DNA from: Rattus norvegicus
Lineage: Eukaryota > Chordata > Mammalia > Rodentia > Muridae
NCBI RefSeq assembly: GCF_036323735.1
Contig: NC_086031.1
Span: 34,353,725-34,417,724 of the forward strand
Length of the DNA: 64,000 nt
Direction of reading: 5' to 3'
Both the position numbers and the translations under genes were made by a program. The notes beneath the pieces are model-generated. The model saw nothing but the letters and a program-made list of their open reading frames with translations, did not search any database and was not told the DNA's origin. This document shows, in pieces, positions 41,066 to 51,654 of this stretch. How positions within the stretch are numbered: the first letter of the stretch is position 1; each line of letters opens with the position of its first letter.

Positions 41066-41289
41066 GCAGTGGTTCACAAGCTTCATGATTCTGGGATCCA
41101 TTAATAAAGTTCCTTATGTTGTGGTGACCCCTGGCCATAAAAATATTTTTGTTGCTATTTCATAACTAATTTTGCTACTGTCAAAAAATCCTAATGTAAA
41201 TATCCGATATGCAGGACATCTGATATTCAACCCTAGTAAGGGGTTGTTCCAGCTCCAACGGAGTTGAGATTCACAGGTTAAGAACTGCT
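41066..41289 (+). mobile_element. URR1-like hAT (Charlie-type) transposon
   Basis: Opens GCAGTGGTTCACAAGC and closes TTAAGAACTGCT (inverted match). Internal TTCCTTATGTTGTGGTGACC and TGTAAATATCCGATATGCAG. Flanked by an exact 8-base duplication, GATCTAGA, at 41058-41065 and 41290-41297, diagnostic of hAT integration. Confidence 0.9.
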
Positions 41290-41329
41290 GATCTAGAACC
41301 CTCCTTGAGCCAGGCCTCTGGATATACCA

Positions 41330-41822
41330 GTGAGATATTATCTACATTAGGTAAACCTCAAGGCCTGCCTGTAAGGGATTTTCTTGATTAGGTTAATTAA
41401 AGTGGGAAGCCCCACCCTAAATTTGCATGGTACCTTCCTGAATGTAGAGTCCTAGTGAAATGCTTTTAATATTTTGCCTTCTTGCCTTTGTCTCTTTCTG
41501 GCAAGTGCCTCTGCCAGTGCTGCTGCCACTGCTTCTGTTGCCACCGTCCTTCCTTGACATAGAACCCAGTTTCTTTGGACTTATAGCCTGGGCTGAAGAG
41601 CCATGAGTATCCAAGAATCCTCCAAGCCTTTGGCAACAGGTTGGGATGGCTGAGTCATGCGAGTTCACGGCTGAGCAACCCCTGAATCTTCACTCTCTAC
41701 AGTGTGAAGACGGCCATTGTTGGAATACCTAGCTCTTATTGTGTAAGCTAATTGAATAAAATCCCCTTTCAATATGCATTCACTTTATTGGTTTGTTCCT
41801 CTGGAGAAGCCTGACTGATACA
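41330..41822 (+). mobile_element. LTR-like repeat
   Basis: GATTTTCTTGATTAGGTTAA, GGGAAGCCCCACCCTAAATT, an AATAAA near 41756 and a terminal TGGAGAAGCCTGACTGATAC. Confidence 0.55.
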
Positions 41823-42708
41823 CATTGGTCTCAGATACCAGCATCACCCTCAAGGAGCTCCTTCCCACAGCCTGGCTGGGATCTGGGTAAAGGGATGCCA
41901 GAGTTTTTCTCTGTCTGTTTTTCCCATCCCCACATCCATCGCTTTCCTTCTCTGCTTTTTACCTCATGGATATGGATCGCTACTCTTGGATCCCTTTCCC
42001 TGCCTAGGTTGGGGCAATCACAGCTCAGTTCCAGCTCTTACAAGGCTCTCACTGGTTCACCAAGGTGGATTTTGTTGGAATTGTTACTTAGCTGTGTTAT
42101 TACTTCTCTGGTATGAGAAGAAGTTTGTTCATGTACCCCAAGGAATAGTGTCACACAACACCCCTCCTGCCCTCAGCTCTGGTCCTTGAGCTCCTTCAGG
42201 TCACTCACTGGTTTCTTTGATTGACATGTGAGTCATGCCCCAAACCACTCGTTGAATGGATAAATGACAGAGACCCAAGTCATAGAGGTTCTTGCAGGGC
42301 TATATTGGTCTCCATCTCCTTGCACAATGTCCCCTACTTGACCCTCTATCTTTGACTCAGTTCTCCAGCACACACTCCTGTGAATTGCACTGCACATGTT
42401 CAGTGGGAGGTAGTCTCTATTCTGGTGTAGTTCTCACTAGCCTGTGAGGTTCTGTGCCACCCTTGTTGCATGCATGTACAGTTCAATCATGGTGATGATT
42501 TGGGAGAAGAGAAAGGTGTTGAGCCACCATAGTTTACCCAGGGGCAGCTGCTCTCCAGTTCTGCCCATCCCTACGGGGCAGGAGGGACTTCAATTCAAGC
42601 TGAGCCAGAGGAATGGTTTCTCACAAGGCTCTTCTTCTCTGATGAGGAGCCAGACTCTATAAATATATGCTGTGCCTGAGGGCAAACTAAATCAAGAGTA
42701 AATAGTCG
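41823..42708. other. Repeat-poor non-coding stretch
   Basis: Plus frames of 107, 67 and 72 codons (41793-42662) have no splice or motif support. No repeat recognised. Confidence 0.4.
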
Positions 42709-43137
42709 GTGCGATGGTTAGCTAGACTGGATTAATGAACTAGTAAAGCACACCTCTGGGTGTGTCTGTGATGATGTTTCACAGATGAGTAGTAGATCAT
42801 GATGAGTCCGATCTAACGAGTGGATTAACTTCCTGATGGATTCATAACATGATGAATATGATGGCATTATTGGGAGGTGGTGAAAGGTCAGAGGTGGGGT
42901 CTGGTTGGAAGAAGTAGGTCACTAGGAGCTTACCCTTGGGGGTTACGTTTGTCCTGCCTGTTTTCTGTATTTCTTTTTCTCTGTTTCTTGTCCCCCATGA
43001 TATCACTCTCCTCCTCTGATCCCTCCCTGTAGTAATAGATTAGAACTATAAGATACAATGAACATTTCTTTCTTTGTTTTTTTCCCCCCCTTGGGTGTTT
43101 GGTTTGCAGTGACTCAAAAACCTGACTAATAGGGTTG
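42709..43137 (+). mobile_element. MaLR-like LTR
   Basis: GATGGTTAGCTAGACTGGAT opens it, then GGCATTATTGGGAGGTGGTG, TTTCTTTTTCTCTGTTTCTT and AACCTGACTAATAGGG close it. Confidence 0.5.
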
Positions 43138-43324
43138 GTTCATAAATCATTTCTGTTCTGCCCTAAATGGGCTCCTTGATTGTCTAGGGAGGAGTGTCTA
43201 TCCCTGTTGGAGTAGTTGGCATCCTTGTCGTGGGGAAGGAGGAGTTGGAATGCTGAGCTCCTGACATGTGCTGCTGATGACTGAGCCAAGCTATTGGGGA
43301 GCTAACCCTTTCCTGTGGTATCTC

Positions 43325-43445
43325 TTAGAGGACAGTGATGTTGGCGATGAAGAGGATGGTGGTAATAATGGAGTAAAGATGGTGATGGTAGTGATGAGGT
43401 AATGATGGTGGTCGTGATGGTGCTGAAGATGGTGATCACAATGAT
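43325..43445. repeat. Imperfect GATGGT minisatellite
   Basis: About 120 bases of GATGGT, GATGAG and GATGTT-like hexamers with scattered substitutions. Confidence 0.8.
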
Positions 43446-43449
43446 ACCC

Positions 43450-44724
43450 TGCAGACAACCCGTCTTGTAGAGCTGCAGCATAGGCCTAATGTACCCATCA
43501 CATACTTTTCAAATGTATACAAATATACTCCCGCTTGGGCTTAAGAATCAGACTGCACAGATGACTCTGTCCCAGGTTCTTCTGTACTGCAGTGTGAGGA
43601 AGGCTCAGAAGGGGCACAATCCACAAGGACATTCTTTGCCCATTTTGGGTCCCAAACCTTCCCCTACACAGGGACGTAGTGAAAGAGCAAGGATTGCATC
43701 ATAGTTGGTGTGACCATTCAACCATTAGGAAGCCAAATCATGGTCCTATACGGTTCTACTCCAGTGGCATGATTTATGGCAGGTATTTGTGGGCTTTGTG
43801 TCTTGATCAGGAATGGTCCATTGTGAAAGTGCTGCGTGGGTTTGGCTTGCTGATGTTGGCAATGCAATTATGATTTAATTGATGAATAGACATGAATGAC
43901 TAGTAATTAAGGTATTACCTGTTAGCTGGGAAAAACATCTCACATACCCAGCTCATTGTTATTAGCCTATTGATGGAAGGGTGCCTTTGCTTCTGGGGAT
44001 CATAGGGTGCCCCTTTGCAGGGTGAGTTATAAAGAAAACAAATGACACTCATTAACCTATTCCTGAGAACCCACAGATTGTCCTTTCAGCTACTGTAACA
44101 GGTGAGCTTTATTGATATGAAATTAGCCTTAAGCTCTGATCTGAAGGTGACCTGTCTAGGAGCCAGCCTTCCTGGAGGTTGGCATAGGAAGTCTATGTAA
44201 GTAGCCTTCACTGTCTTCCTGGGCTCCCATTGCCTCTTTCCTTCTTTGAGTGTTGAAAACTTTCCTCTGTGGCTAACACTGAGGAACAATGTAACATGTA
44301 ACTTCTAATTAAACTTTTCAATATGTGGCAAAATTGTACTGCATGAATAAGTAAAGGCTGCATAATGGAAGTCTATTAGCCAAGTGAATATACTCTTTTT
44401 AAGTCAAATTTCTATACCACTTTTGTATTATCTCCCATCAGAAGAGAACGTGCAATTACCAATTTTATCTTATCTAGGATTATTATGAAAAAGTAGTAAA
44501 GGAAACTTCATTCCAGGAGCCATAATGTGATTTTTGATTAATACGAGCTCTTATGTGACAAGAATATTTCTTTCTGGCAAAGTGTGCATTTGGCTTTCTG
44601 TGTGAACCGGCTTGAAAGCTGTATCTCAGAGGAATGATTGTTCAGTAATTGAGCATATGTGTCTACATAGAGGTCAGACTTGCAGGGCATGCCAAAGTAT
44701 GAGCAGGGCAGGTACTCTAGTTAG
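43450..44724. other. AT-rich repeat-poor stretch
   Basis: No SINE, LTR or microsatellite is recognised over about 1.2 kb. The segment 44290-44630 is the longest unbroken unique AT-rich sequence in the window. No exon-like frame. Confidence 0.5.
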
Positions 44725-45088
44725 CACTGACTGCCAACTTGACAATCTAACATCACCAGGGAAAACGTCTCAGTTGAGTACCGTCTTTATCAGTTTGTCT
44801 GTGGGGGATTGTCTTTATTGTCAGTAGGTGTAGAAGGGCCCAGGTGACTGTGAGGAGCACCATTCCCCAGGCAGGCACTCCTGGGCTACATAGAAAACTA
44901 GATAAGCATGACCCTGTGAGCAAGCCAGCAAGCAGCATCCCTCCCTCCATGGTTTCTGCTTCATGTTCTTGCCCTGATTTGCCTCAGTGAAGGACCTGGA
45001 AGTGTCAGCCATCTAAATCCTTTCCTCCAGTAAGTGGTTTTTGGTCAGAATTTTTTTTTATCACAATAACAAAGGGAACTGGATGAGC
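44725..45088 (+). mobile_element. LTR-like repeat
   Basis: GACTGCCAACTTGACAATCT, GAGCAAGCCAGCAAGCAGCA, AAATCCTTTCCTCCAGTAAG and TTTTTGGTCAG-like 3' end. Confidence 0.6.
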
Positions 45089-45147
45089 AGGGAAAGGTTG
45101 ACTGGGCTTCAAAAGTCTAGTTTAAAAAACAAATGTGTATGTCTGTG

Positions 45148-45148
<1 letters not shown>

Positions 45149-45211
<63 letters not shown>
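45149..45211. repeat. Two (TG)n tracts split by GATG
   Basis: About 14 TG units, a GATG break, then about 15 more. Confidence 0.95.
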
Positions 45212-45212
<1 letters not shown>

Positions 45213-45244
45213 CTGTCTTTCTGTGTATGTGTCTGTCTGAGTAC

Positions 45245-45490
45245 ATATGTACCATAACTCAAGGATGGAGGCCAAAGGACAGCATCGGTGTCAGTCCTTA
45301 TTTGAATCAGGTTCTCTTGTTGTTCATTTCTAGCTTGCCTGGGAACTTCTGAGGATTCTCTGTTCTCTGCCTTCATAAGAGTGCTGGGCTTACAGATGTG
45401 AACTACTGTACTGTTTGCCTTTACATGAGTTTGGGGGCTCGAACTCAGGTCCTCTTGCTTGACGGGCTTGTGGTTCATCTTCCCAGCCTT
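45245..45490 (-). mobile_element. B4-type SINE
   Basis: ATGGAGGCCAAAGGACAGCA, GTGCTGGGCTTACAGATGTG and GGGCTCGAACTCAGGTCCTC. Confidence 0.7.
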
Positions 45491-45639
45491 CTAGCCTAAT
45501 TAGTTTGTTCTTAGCATACCTGACACATTGTGGATGAATGTGTAAGTGGTTAAAATTTATACAGAGATCCAGGTCATAAGTGCGTACTGGAAACCTCAGC
45601 CTGTATCTGTTGTTTGAGTCAAACACATTTTCTTTTTAA

Positions 45640-45880
45640 ATTTTTATAAAAGTGTCTATTTATTTATTATGTTTTATGTTATGAATGTTTTTCATGCATG
45701 CATGTGTGTCCACCATGTGCATGCCTGGTGTCTGTGGAGGTCAGAAGAGGGTGTCGTACTACCTAGAGCTGTAATTATGGACAGGTGTGAGCTACCTTGT
45801 GAGTACAGGGAATCAAACTTGGGTCTTCTGCAAGAACAAATGTCTTTAACTGTTGAGCCATCTAGCCAGCTCCCAAAGCA
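45640..45880 (-). mobile_element. B3-type SINE
   Basis: GTGGAGGTCAGAAGAGGGTG, GTGAGCTACCTTGTGAGTAC and TTGAGCCATCTAGCCAGCTC. Confidence 0.75.
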
Positions 45881-46179
45881 CATTGTTAATGTATAAAAGA
45901 CACTTAAGACACAGACGTCCCTGATGTCAGCACCTTCTCCCACTCCAAATACATAAGGAAATGGTTTGGATCTGAAATCAAGTATTTTGAACTTATGCTC
46001 CCTAGAGAAGTAGGCTAAATAACATTGCTTCTGCTCTTGTCCTTGCATGGGAGTGACCTGTATGCAGAATAGTCACTTGGGAAGTATCAGGGAGGGACAA
46101 GGAGGGAATTGCTCTATTCCTCTGCAAAGAACCTAAGTGGACCAGTATCCATACTCACCTGTTTTCTAGAGGTGCCAGG

Positions 46180-46508
46180 GGTTTGCCAACATGACACAAA
46201 TGAGAGCCATCTAGGAGGACGGAAGTTCCATTAAGGAAATCCTTTCATCAGACTGGCCTGCAGGCTGTCTGCTTGGCATTTTCCTTGAGTGTCAATTGAT
46301 GTGTAAGAAACCAGCCCACTGTGGGTAGGGTCACCTCTGAGCAGGTGGTCCTGGGAGGTAGAAGAAAAGTAGCTGCTCGTGACTCTGGAAGCAAGCCAGT
46401 AGGTAGCATTTCTTCCTGTCTTCTGCCTCAGCTTCTGCCTGAGCCCTGCCCTGATCCCTAGTGGTGATCCATTGTGATTAGGATGTGTAAGCCAAATAAA
46501 CCCTTTCC
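46180..46508 (+). mobile_element. LTR-like repeat, 5' part (host of insertion)
   Basis: GAGAGCCATCTAGGAGGACG, ACCAGCCCACTGTGGGTAGG and GCCAAATAAACCCTTTCC. It is cut here by a second element; the 3' end CCAAGTTGATATTGGTCAAG resumes at about 46856-46912. Confidence 0.7.
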
Positions 46509-46855
46509 TGTCTTGGGGCTTTACTGCTGTGAACAGACATCATGACCAAGGCAACTCTTAGGAAGAACTTTTAATTGGGGTGGCTTACAGGTTCAGAGTT
46601 TCAGTCCATTATGATCAAGCCAGATGCTTGGCAGTGTCCAGGCAGACTTGGACACTGGAGGATATGAGTTCTATATCTTCTATATCTTCATCCAAAAGCA
46701 GACAGGAGAAGACTGGCTTCCAGGCAGCAAGGAGAAGGGTCTTAAAGTCCATGCCCATAGTGACACACTTTCTCCAGCAAGGCCATATGTACTCCAATAA
46801 GGCCACACCTCCAAATAGTGTTGCTTTTTGGGCCAAGCATATTCAAACCACCACA
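46509..46855 (-). mobile_element. MaLR-like LTR nested in an LTR-like repeat
   Basis: Starts TGTCTTGGGGCTTTACTGCT and ends CATATTCAAACCACCACA, giving TG...CA ends over 347 bases. Internal ATGACCAAGGCAACTCTTAG and AAGGCCACACCTCCAAATAG. Flanks TTTCC and TCTCC fit a 5-base duplication with one change. Confidence 0.7.
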
Positions 46856-47024
46856 CTCTCCAAGTTGATATTGGTCAAGGTGTTACCATAGGAGCAGAAA
46901 GAAAACTAGGAGGTTCTTGAATCGTTCTGTTTGGGACTATCACCTATCCTCACTGTGCAAGAATCCTAGCCTATCTGGAACTCTACTTTGCTAGGTAGGA
47001 AACAAAGATACCACCTTCACATGG

Positions 47025-47275
47025 GCTGTCTTAGTTGCCGTGACAAAATACCTGAGAAAAATTCAGTTGAAGAAAGAGAGATTGATCTTGGCTTACAGTT
47101 TTGGAGGTGTCTTCCGTTCACTTTTTTTTTTTTTTGGTTCTTTTTTTTTTTTTTTTTTGGAGCTGGGGACCGAACCCAGGGCCTTGCGCTTCTTCCGTTC
47201 ACTTTTACAAGGCTCTATTATTTCCAGGGTGCTGTGAGACAGAGTGTCATGGTGGGGAGAGAGTGGTGGGGCTCA
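47025..47275 (-). mobile_element. LTR-like repeat carrying a truncated ID
   Basis: CTGTCTTAGTTGCCGTGACA, TTGATCTTGGCTTACAGTTT, then after the ID GAGTGTCATGGTGGGGAGAG. Confidence 0.6.
47126..47191 (-). mobile_element. 5'-truncated ID SINE
   Basis: Reverse T-runs with GGTTC, then GAGCTGGGGACCGAACCCAG and GGCCTTGCGCTT. About the first 40 bases of the ID, including the A box, are missing. Exact 15-base duplications CTTCCGTTCACTTTT flank it at 47111-47125 and 47192-47206. Confidence 0.92.
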
Positions 47276-47282
47276 TGGTGGT

Positions 47283-47612
47283 CAGGAAGCAGAGAAAGGG
47301 GGAAGTGAGGGAGGGGAAGACTGAGAGGAGGGAGGAAGAGTGGGGGAGGACAGAGGGAAAGTGAGGAGGAGAGAAGGGAGAAAGGAGAGGGAGGAGAGAG
47401 AAGGGACAAAAATGGAGACTGAGGGAGAGAGAGAAAAGGAAAGGTCAAGGGGGAGAGAAGGAGTAAAGAACAGGGAGAGAAAGTAAGGGGAGAGAGGGAG
47501 GAGTGGGAACATGGCAGTTGAAGGAGACGGGGAAGACAGGAAAAGGATGGAGAAAGGAAAGAAAGGAGAGGGAGAAAAAGAGGTGGTGGAGAAAGGGAGG
47601 GAAAGGAGAGAA
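47283..47612. repeat. Long GA-rich polypurine block
   Basis: About 330 bases, over 90 percent A and G on the plus strand, of GGAGAG, GGAAAG and GAGAAGG motifs. Ser/Leu/Pro-rich minus frames (up to 139 codons) are artefacts. Confidence 0.92.
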
Positions 47613-47761
47613 TGAGCTCTGGTCTTATTTGTGTCACCTCCAGCAGAGGTGGGGGTCACTGTTGGGAGCCGCACATTTGCTAAGAAAGAGTGAGAATCGG
47701 TAGAAGGATGGATACTTACAATAGCACATCACCTGTAGCCAGTTTCTCAGAAAGAAAATAA

Positions 47762-48050
47762 CTGGGCCTGGGGAGGTACTGAGTGCGTAAAGTACCGGCT
47801 GCATCAGCATGGAGACATTGGAATGGACCCTCAGAACGCACAGGAAAGGTTGGGCATGGTGTCAGATGCCTGTAATTCTAGAGCTGGGGAGGTGGAGACA
47901 GGAGGATCTCTGGAACTTAGTAGTCAGTCATTCTGGCCCATGGATGAGCTTCAGGTGCACTGAGAAATCCTTCAGAAAACAAGTGTAAAGTACACTTGAA
48001 GAAGACACTCAACACCGGCCTCTGTACACACGTTAGTAATCCCCACCCCC
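47762..48050 (+). mobile_element. B4-type SINE
   Basis: GGGCCTGGGGAGGTACTGAG, GATGCCTGTAATTCTAGAGC and AACACCGGCCTCTGTACACA. Confidence 0.7.
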
Positions 48051-48299
48051 AGAAATCATTTGGGCCAGCATGAAAGTTCCTGTGCATGCAAGGATGCTTA
48101 CAGCACTACTGTGTGCAGAGCAGAAACTTGGGGTAAACAAAAAACATGAGAGGACTTTTGTTTAGACACCCTAAATGAGCCTAGGTAAATGCACCAGTGA
48201 TGCATTTAAATTTTGGGATCTTGCCTGTCAGTTACAGGTGATCTCAGCAGATCATCTAACACCGTGGGACTACCTGGAGGTGAAACTCAGGGATGTTAC

Positions 48300-48605
48300 A
48301 GTCTTAGTCACTTTTCTGTTGCTTTGATGACATATCCCCATCAAAGCCAACTTAAGGAAGAGTTTATTTGGCTTATAGATCCAAGTGGATGGGAGTCCAT
48401 GTCGGGGAGCAGGGGCATGGCAGTAAGTGGCAGGTGTGGCAGCAGGAGCAGGAAGCTGACGGCTCACACTGTGAACCTTAAGCAGAGAGAGCAGGCTGGA
48501 AGTGGTGGAGGTTTTTATTCTGAAAACCCAGACCCTGCAATGTCTTTCCTCCAGGCAGGCTGCAGCACCTAAACATCACAACAGCCATATCAACTGGGGG
48601 CAGAT
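48300..48605 (-). mobile_element. LTR-like repeat
   Basis: GTCACTTTTCTGTTGCTTTG, GGAAGAGTTTATTTGGCTTA, GGAGCAGGGGCATGGCAGTA and AACAGCCATATCAACTGGGG. Confidence 0.65.
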
Positions 48606-48667
48606 GAATGTCCAAATGCCCAAGAACAGGAGACATTTCTCAGCCGAGCATCCACATAACTAAGATG

Positions 48668-48830
48668 ATAAACAGTAGTGAGAAGGCTCAGCCAGTAAAA
48701 GTTCTTGTGGCCAAATCACAGGAACTGGGTTCAATACCCTCGATTCACACAGAGGAGGGAGAAAACCAACTCATTCAAGTTATCCTCTGATCTCCATATA
48801 CATGTCCTGGCACACGTGAGTATGTAAACA

Positions 48831-48835
<5 letters not shown>
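48668..48835 (+). mobile_element. B2/B3-type SINE
   Basis: GAGAAGGCTCAGCCAGTAAA, GGAACTGGGTTCAATACCCT and TTATCCTCTGATCTCCATAT. Confidence 0.6.

Positions 48836-48879
<44 letters not shown>
48832..48879. repeat. (CA)24 microsatellite
   Basis: Perfect CA repeats forming the tail of the preceding SINE. Confidence 0.97.
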
Positions 48880-48881
<2 letters not shown>

Positions 48882-49044
48882 AGACCAAACAAACAACACA
48901 CCTTTTACCTATCCATTAGGTAAAAGGATAATTATTTTAGGATACTTGACTCAAGAGTTACCTTATAGTTTCTCTCTTTTGTTATTTCTAAATTCTGATT
49001 TTTTTTAGAAATATTTGATATGGATTACATCTAAGTTTTTAAAA

Positions 49045-49173
49045 ATATATTTAATAGCACTGGCTGCTCTTACAGAGGATGTAAGTTTAGCTTAGTTCCT
49101 AGAACAACTGCTTGTAACTGCAGTCGCAGGAGTCTAATGCCCTTTTCTGGTATCTGAGGGCACCTGCATCTAT

Positions 49174-49206
<33 letters not shown>
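49045..49206 (+). mobile_element. B2 SINE, 5'-truncated, with (CA)n tail
   Basis: AGCACTGGCTGCTCTTACAG, AACTGCTTGTAACTGCAGTC and GAGGGCACCTGCATCTATGT, then CA repeats at 49177-49206. Confidence 0.75.
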
Positions 49207-49210
<4 letters not shown>

Positions 49211-49268
49211 TCTGATACACATATATTCGCATATATAGAATATATACATATGCCCACATACACACCCT

Positions 49269-49299
<31 letters not shown>

Positions 49300-49335
49300 T
49301 CTCTCATTCACACACACTCTCACACACAACACACA
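49207..49335. repeat. Degenerate CA-rich segment
   Basis: TATA and CATA variants followed by CA runs at 49272-49298 and ACACACTCT motifs. Confidence 0.85.
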
Positions 49336-49394
49336 CCACAGGGAAAAAAATAAAATAAAACAAACGTTTAAAAAATAGGCCTTTGAAAAAAGTC

Positions 49395-49575
49395 AATAAT
49401 GTCTGGGAATGCGATTTAATTGTCTGGTCTGCCAGGAGCCCTGGGCTTCATTCTCAGCACCGTGTGAACTGGGCATGATGACGTACATCTGTAACTCCAG
49501 CAGGTGGAGGCAGGGAGATCAAGAATTTGACCGTCATCCTGTGCTACATACTCAGGGAAGGGGGAAAAACAACAC
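49395..49575 (+). mobile_element. ID/B1 composite SINE
   Basis: GCCCTGGGCTTCATTCTCAG, GACGTACATCTGTAACTCCA and CCGTCATCCTGTGCTACATA. Confidence 0.6.
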
Positions 49576-49851
49576 AGAGTAAAACGTTTTATAAACTCCT
49601 CTTTTTAAATTGAGTCTGAAGAATAACAAAAGTTCCCGTGAAAGCAGTGTGAGGTGAGGACTTCAGTGGCCTTGAGGTCCTTTGACTTTTCCGTTTGCAG
49701 CTGGGGGTAGGGCCAGGGTCGTAAGCGTTCTCTACATCAGTAATGTTCTCTAGACTCCTGCATTTTCTTAGGATGGACAGCCACACAATGCTACCCAAGG
49801 AGGCCTACACCTTTTTGGTATATACCTGGGGTGCTCAGAAATGAGCAGAAT

Positions 49852-50796
49852 TCAGTGCCCTTTCCAGCTCCACCACTTCGACTTCCGGAGCAGTCTACTT
49901 CCAGCCAGCATGGGATAAACGCTTTGCCCCGCCCAGTGACTGCATTTGGTGAGACACAGGCCCTGAGAGTTAACTTCCTGTCTGGGACATCTGAGGTCTA
50001 AGCGACTCCTGATAGGTCTGAGGCACTTGAAGGAAAGAGTCCTGCAAGGCAGTGCAGGAGACCCCAGAGCCTGGAGACTTCTTTCAGTGGATCTGGGCCT
50101 CACAACTGCAGGAAAACAAAAGACACAGGTGCTCACCACAAAGGGTAAGGGGTGGGCCCAGGCAGGCCTGGCTCCTGCCCGAAGTGGGGTGGCACCAGCT
50201 CCTGCCCACTGCAGACCAGGACTTTGAAGGGAGAGGGATAAATTTAACCAGAGAGGCTGTGTAATTGGCTTCTTCCTCAGGATGGTTTCCTTTTTGAGGC
50301 AGAATGCTATAACTGGAAGGCCACAAACACTGGCTGCCTGAAGATAAAGCCACCAAAAAGAGGGCGTTTGGGGGCCACAGGTGTTGAGCCTTGTCATTAA
50401 GACCCTGGGCTGTGGTTTGGCCAGGCTTTCTAAAACCCGTTCTGAACACAGCTGGAAAGCTGCCAAGCTCAAACCCAACCTGTAGGTCCTTTTTATGAGG
50501 GGAGACCTGAGCTGCCCACCCGGTGACCTGACCTCAGCTGGCCTGCAGCCTGGCCAGTTCTCCCAGTCAGTCTCTCCCATCTCTGCCATAGCCACATAGA
50601 AATTCACATCAACAAAGGAAGCACCAAGCAATAAATATGCCGAGACATTTTTTCTTGCGAATTTCACAAAATGTGTATGGTACCCCCGAATAAAAATCTC
50701 ATCTTTTCTAATTGTGAATCGATGTTCAAAATAATGTTTCTGCCATAAATTTTTGTGCCTGTACATGTAGTCACATGTGTGGGTAGTCACATTCAT
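49852..50796 (-). other. 314-codon open frame, coding status doubtful
   Basis: Longest open frame not built from SINE or simple repeat. The N-terminal part (MNVTTHTCDYMYRHKNLWQK; FARKNVSAYLLLGASFVDVN) is AT-rich coded. The C-terminal 200 codons are Pro/Arg/Leu/Ser-rich and come from the GC-richer segment 49900-50560, where stops are scarce on several frames (121 codons on another minus frame, 66-70 on plus). No domain, signal peptide or splice pair recognised. The 5' end abuts a B4. Most likely a chance frame. Confidence 0.15.
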
Positions 50797-50799
50797 ATA

Positions 50800-50998
50800 T
50801 GTGCTTAGGTGTGTGGAGACCAGAGGTCAACCTCAAGTACATTCTTCAGTTGTTGTTCATCTTGTTTTGAGATGGGGTCCCTCACTTTTACATGGAACTT
50901 ACTGATTTGGCTAGGCTGCCAAAGGATCCTCCTGTTTCCACTCCTCAAAGCTGGCTTCACAAGTATGGGCTACTCTGTCTAGCTGTCTGTCTTTGTGT
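50800..50998 (-). mobile_element. B4-type SINE
   Basis: GGAGACCAGAGGTCAACCTC, TTTTGAGATGGGGTCCCTCA and GATTTGGCTAGGCTGCCAAA. Confidence 0.7.
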
Positions 50999-51044
50999 TC
51001 TCTGTCTCTGTCTCTGTCTCTGTCTCTGTCTCTGTCTCTCTCTC

Positions 51045-51078
<34 letters not shown>
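50999..51078. repeat. (TCTGTC)n then (TG)n
   Basis: About seven TCTGTC hexamers to 51044, then about 16 TG units. Confidence 0.95.
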
Positions 51079-51114
51079 TTGTGCATGCTAGGATGTATAC
51101 ATGTTCCTGTGTGT

Positions 51115-51395
51115 ATGGATGTATCTATGGAGGCCCAGGGGCTGATGGAAAGTGTCTTCTGGACCACTCTTCACATTTATATTGAGGCACAGTTTCATAC
51201 TTGAATCCGGAACGCTAAGATTCATGTAGTCTACCTAGTGAGCTTGCTTCGGGGATCCCCTGCCTGTGTCTTCTGACTGCCAGATTTGCAAGCGAGTGGC
51301 TAGGCTGTCTAGCTTTTCTGTGAACGCTGGTGTTCCAAATTCAGCTCTTCATGCTTGCACGGAAGGACTTTACTTATTGAGCCGTTTCCCCAGCC
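51115..51395 (-). mobile_element. B4-type SINE
   Basis: TATGGAGGCCCAGGGGCTGA, CTGTGAACGCTGGTGTTCCA and TTATTGAGCCGTTTCCCCAG. Confidence 0.55.
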
Positions 51396-51654
51396 CCACT
51401 GTTTGTTTCTAAACAGATCATATATTTGCATAGCTCAAAATAGGTAGCAAAAAGACACTAGTCCCATATAGTGGACGCACACCGTCCACTGAAGACCCAG
51501 AGATGTCCTCCCAGTCCCCTGTCCCATAGATGACCAGTGTGATTAGGTTCACCTAAGCACAGGAACTCTAGTGTTGTACCACACAGAGGTTTCCCCAGCT
51601 TAGACAAACAAGGTTACACTGTTTGCTCTATGCTACATCACCACCCCTTTTAAT

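Noticed and set aside
44066..44104. 12-base plus microexon flanked by TCCTTTCAG and GTGAGC
   Set aside because: The 12-base insert contains TAA in one frame; such short AG...GT pairs are frequent by chance.
47218..47674. Minus frames of 130-139 codons
   Set aside because: Complement of a polypurine tract; Ser/Leu/Pro low complexity.
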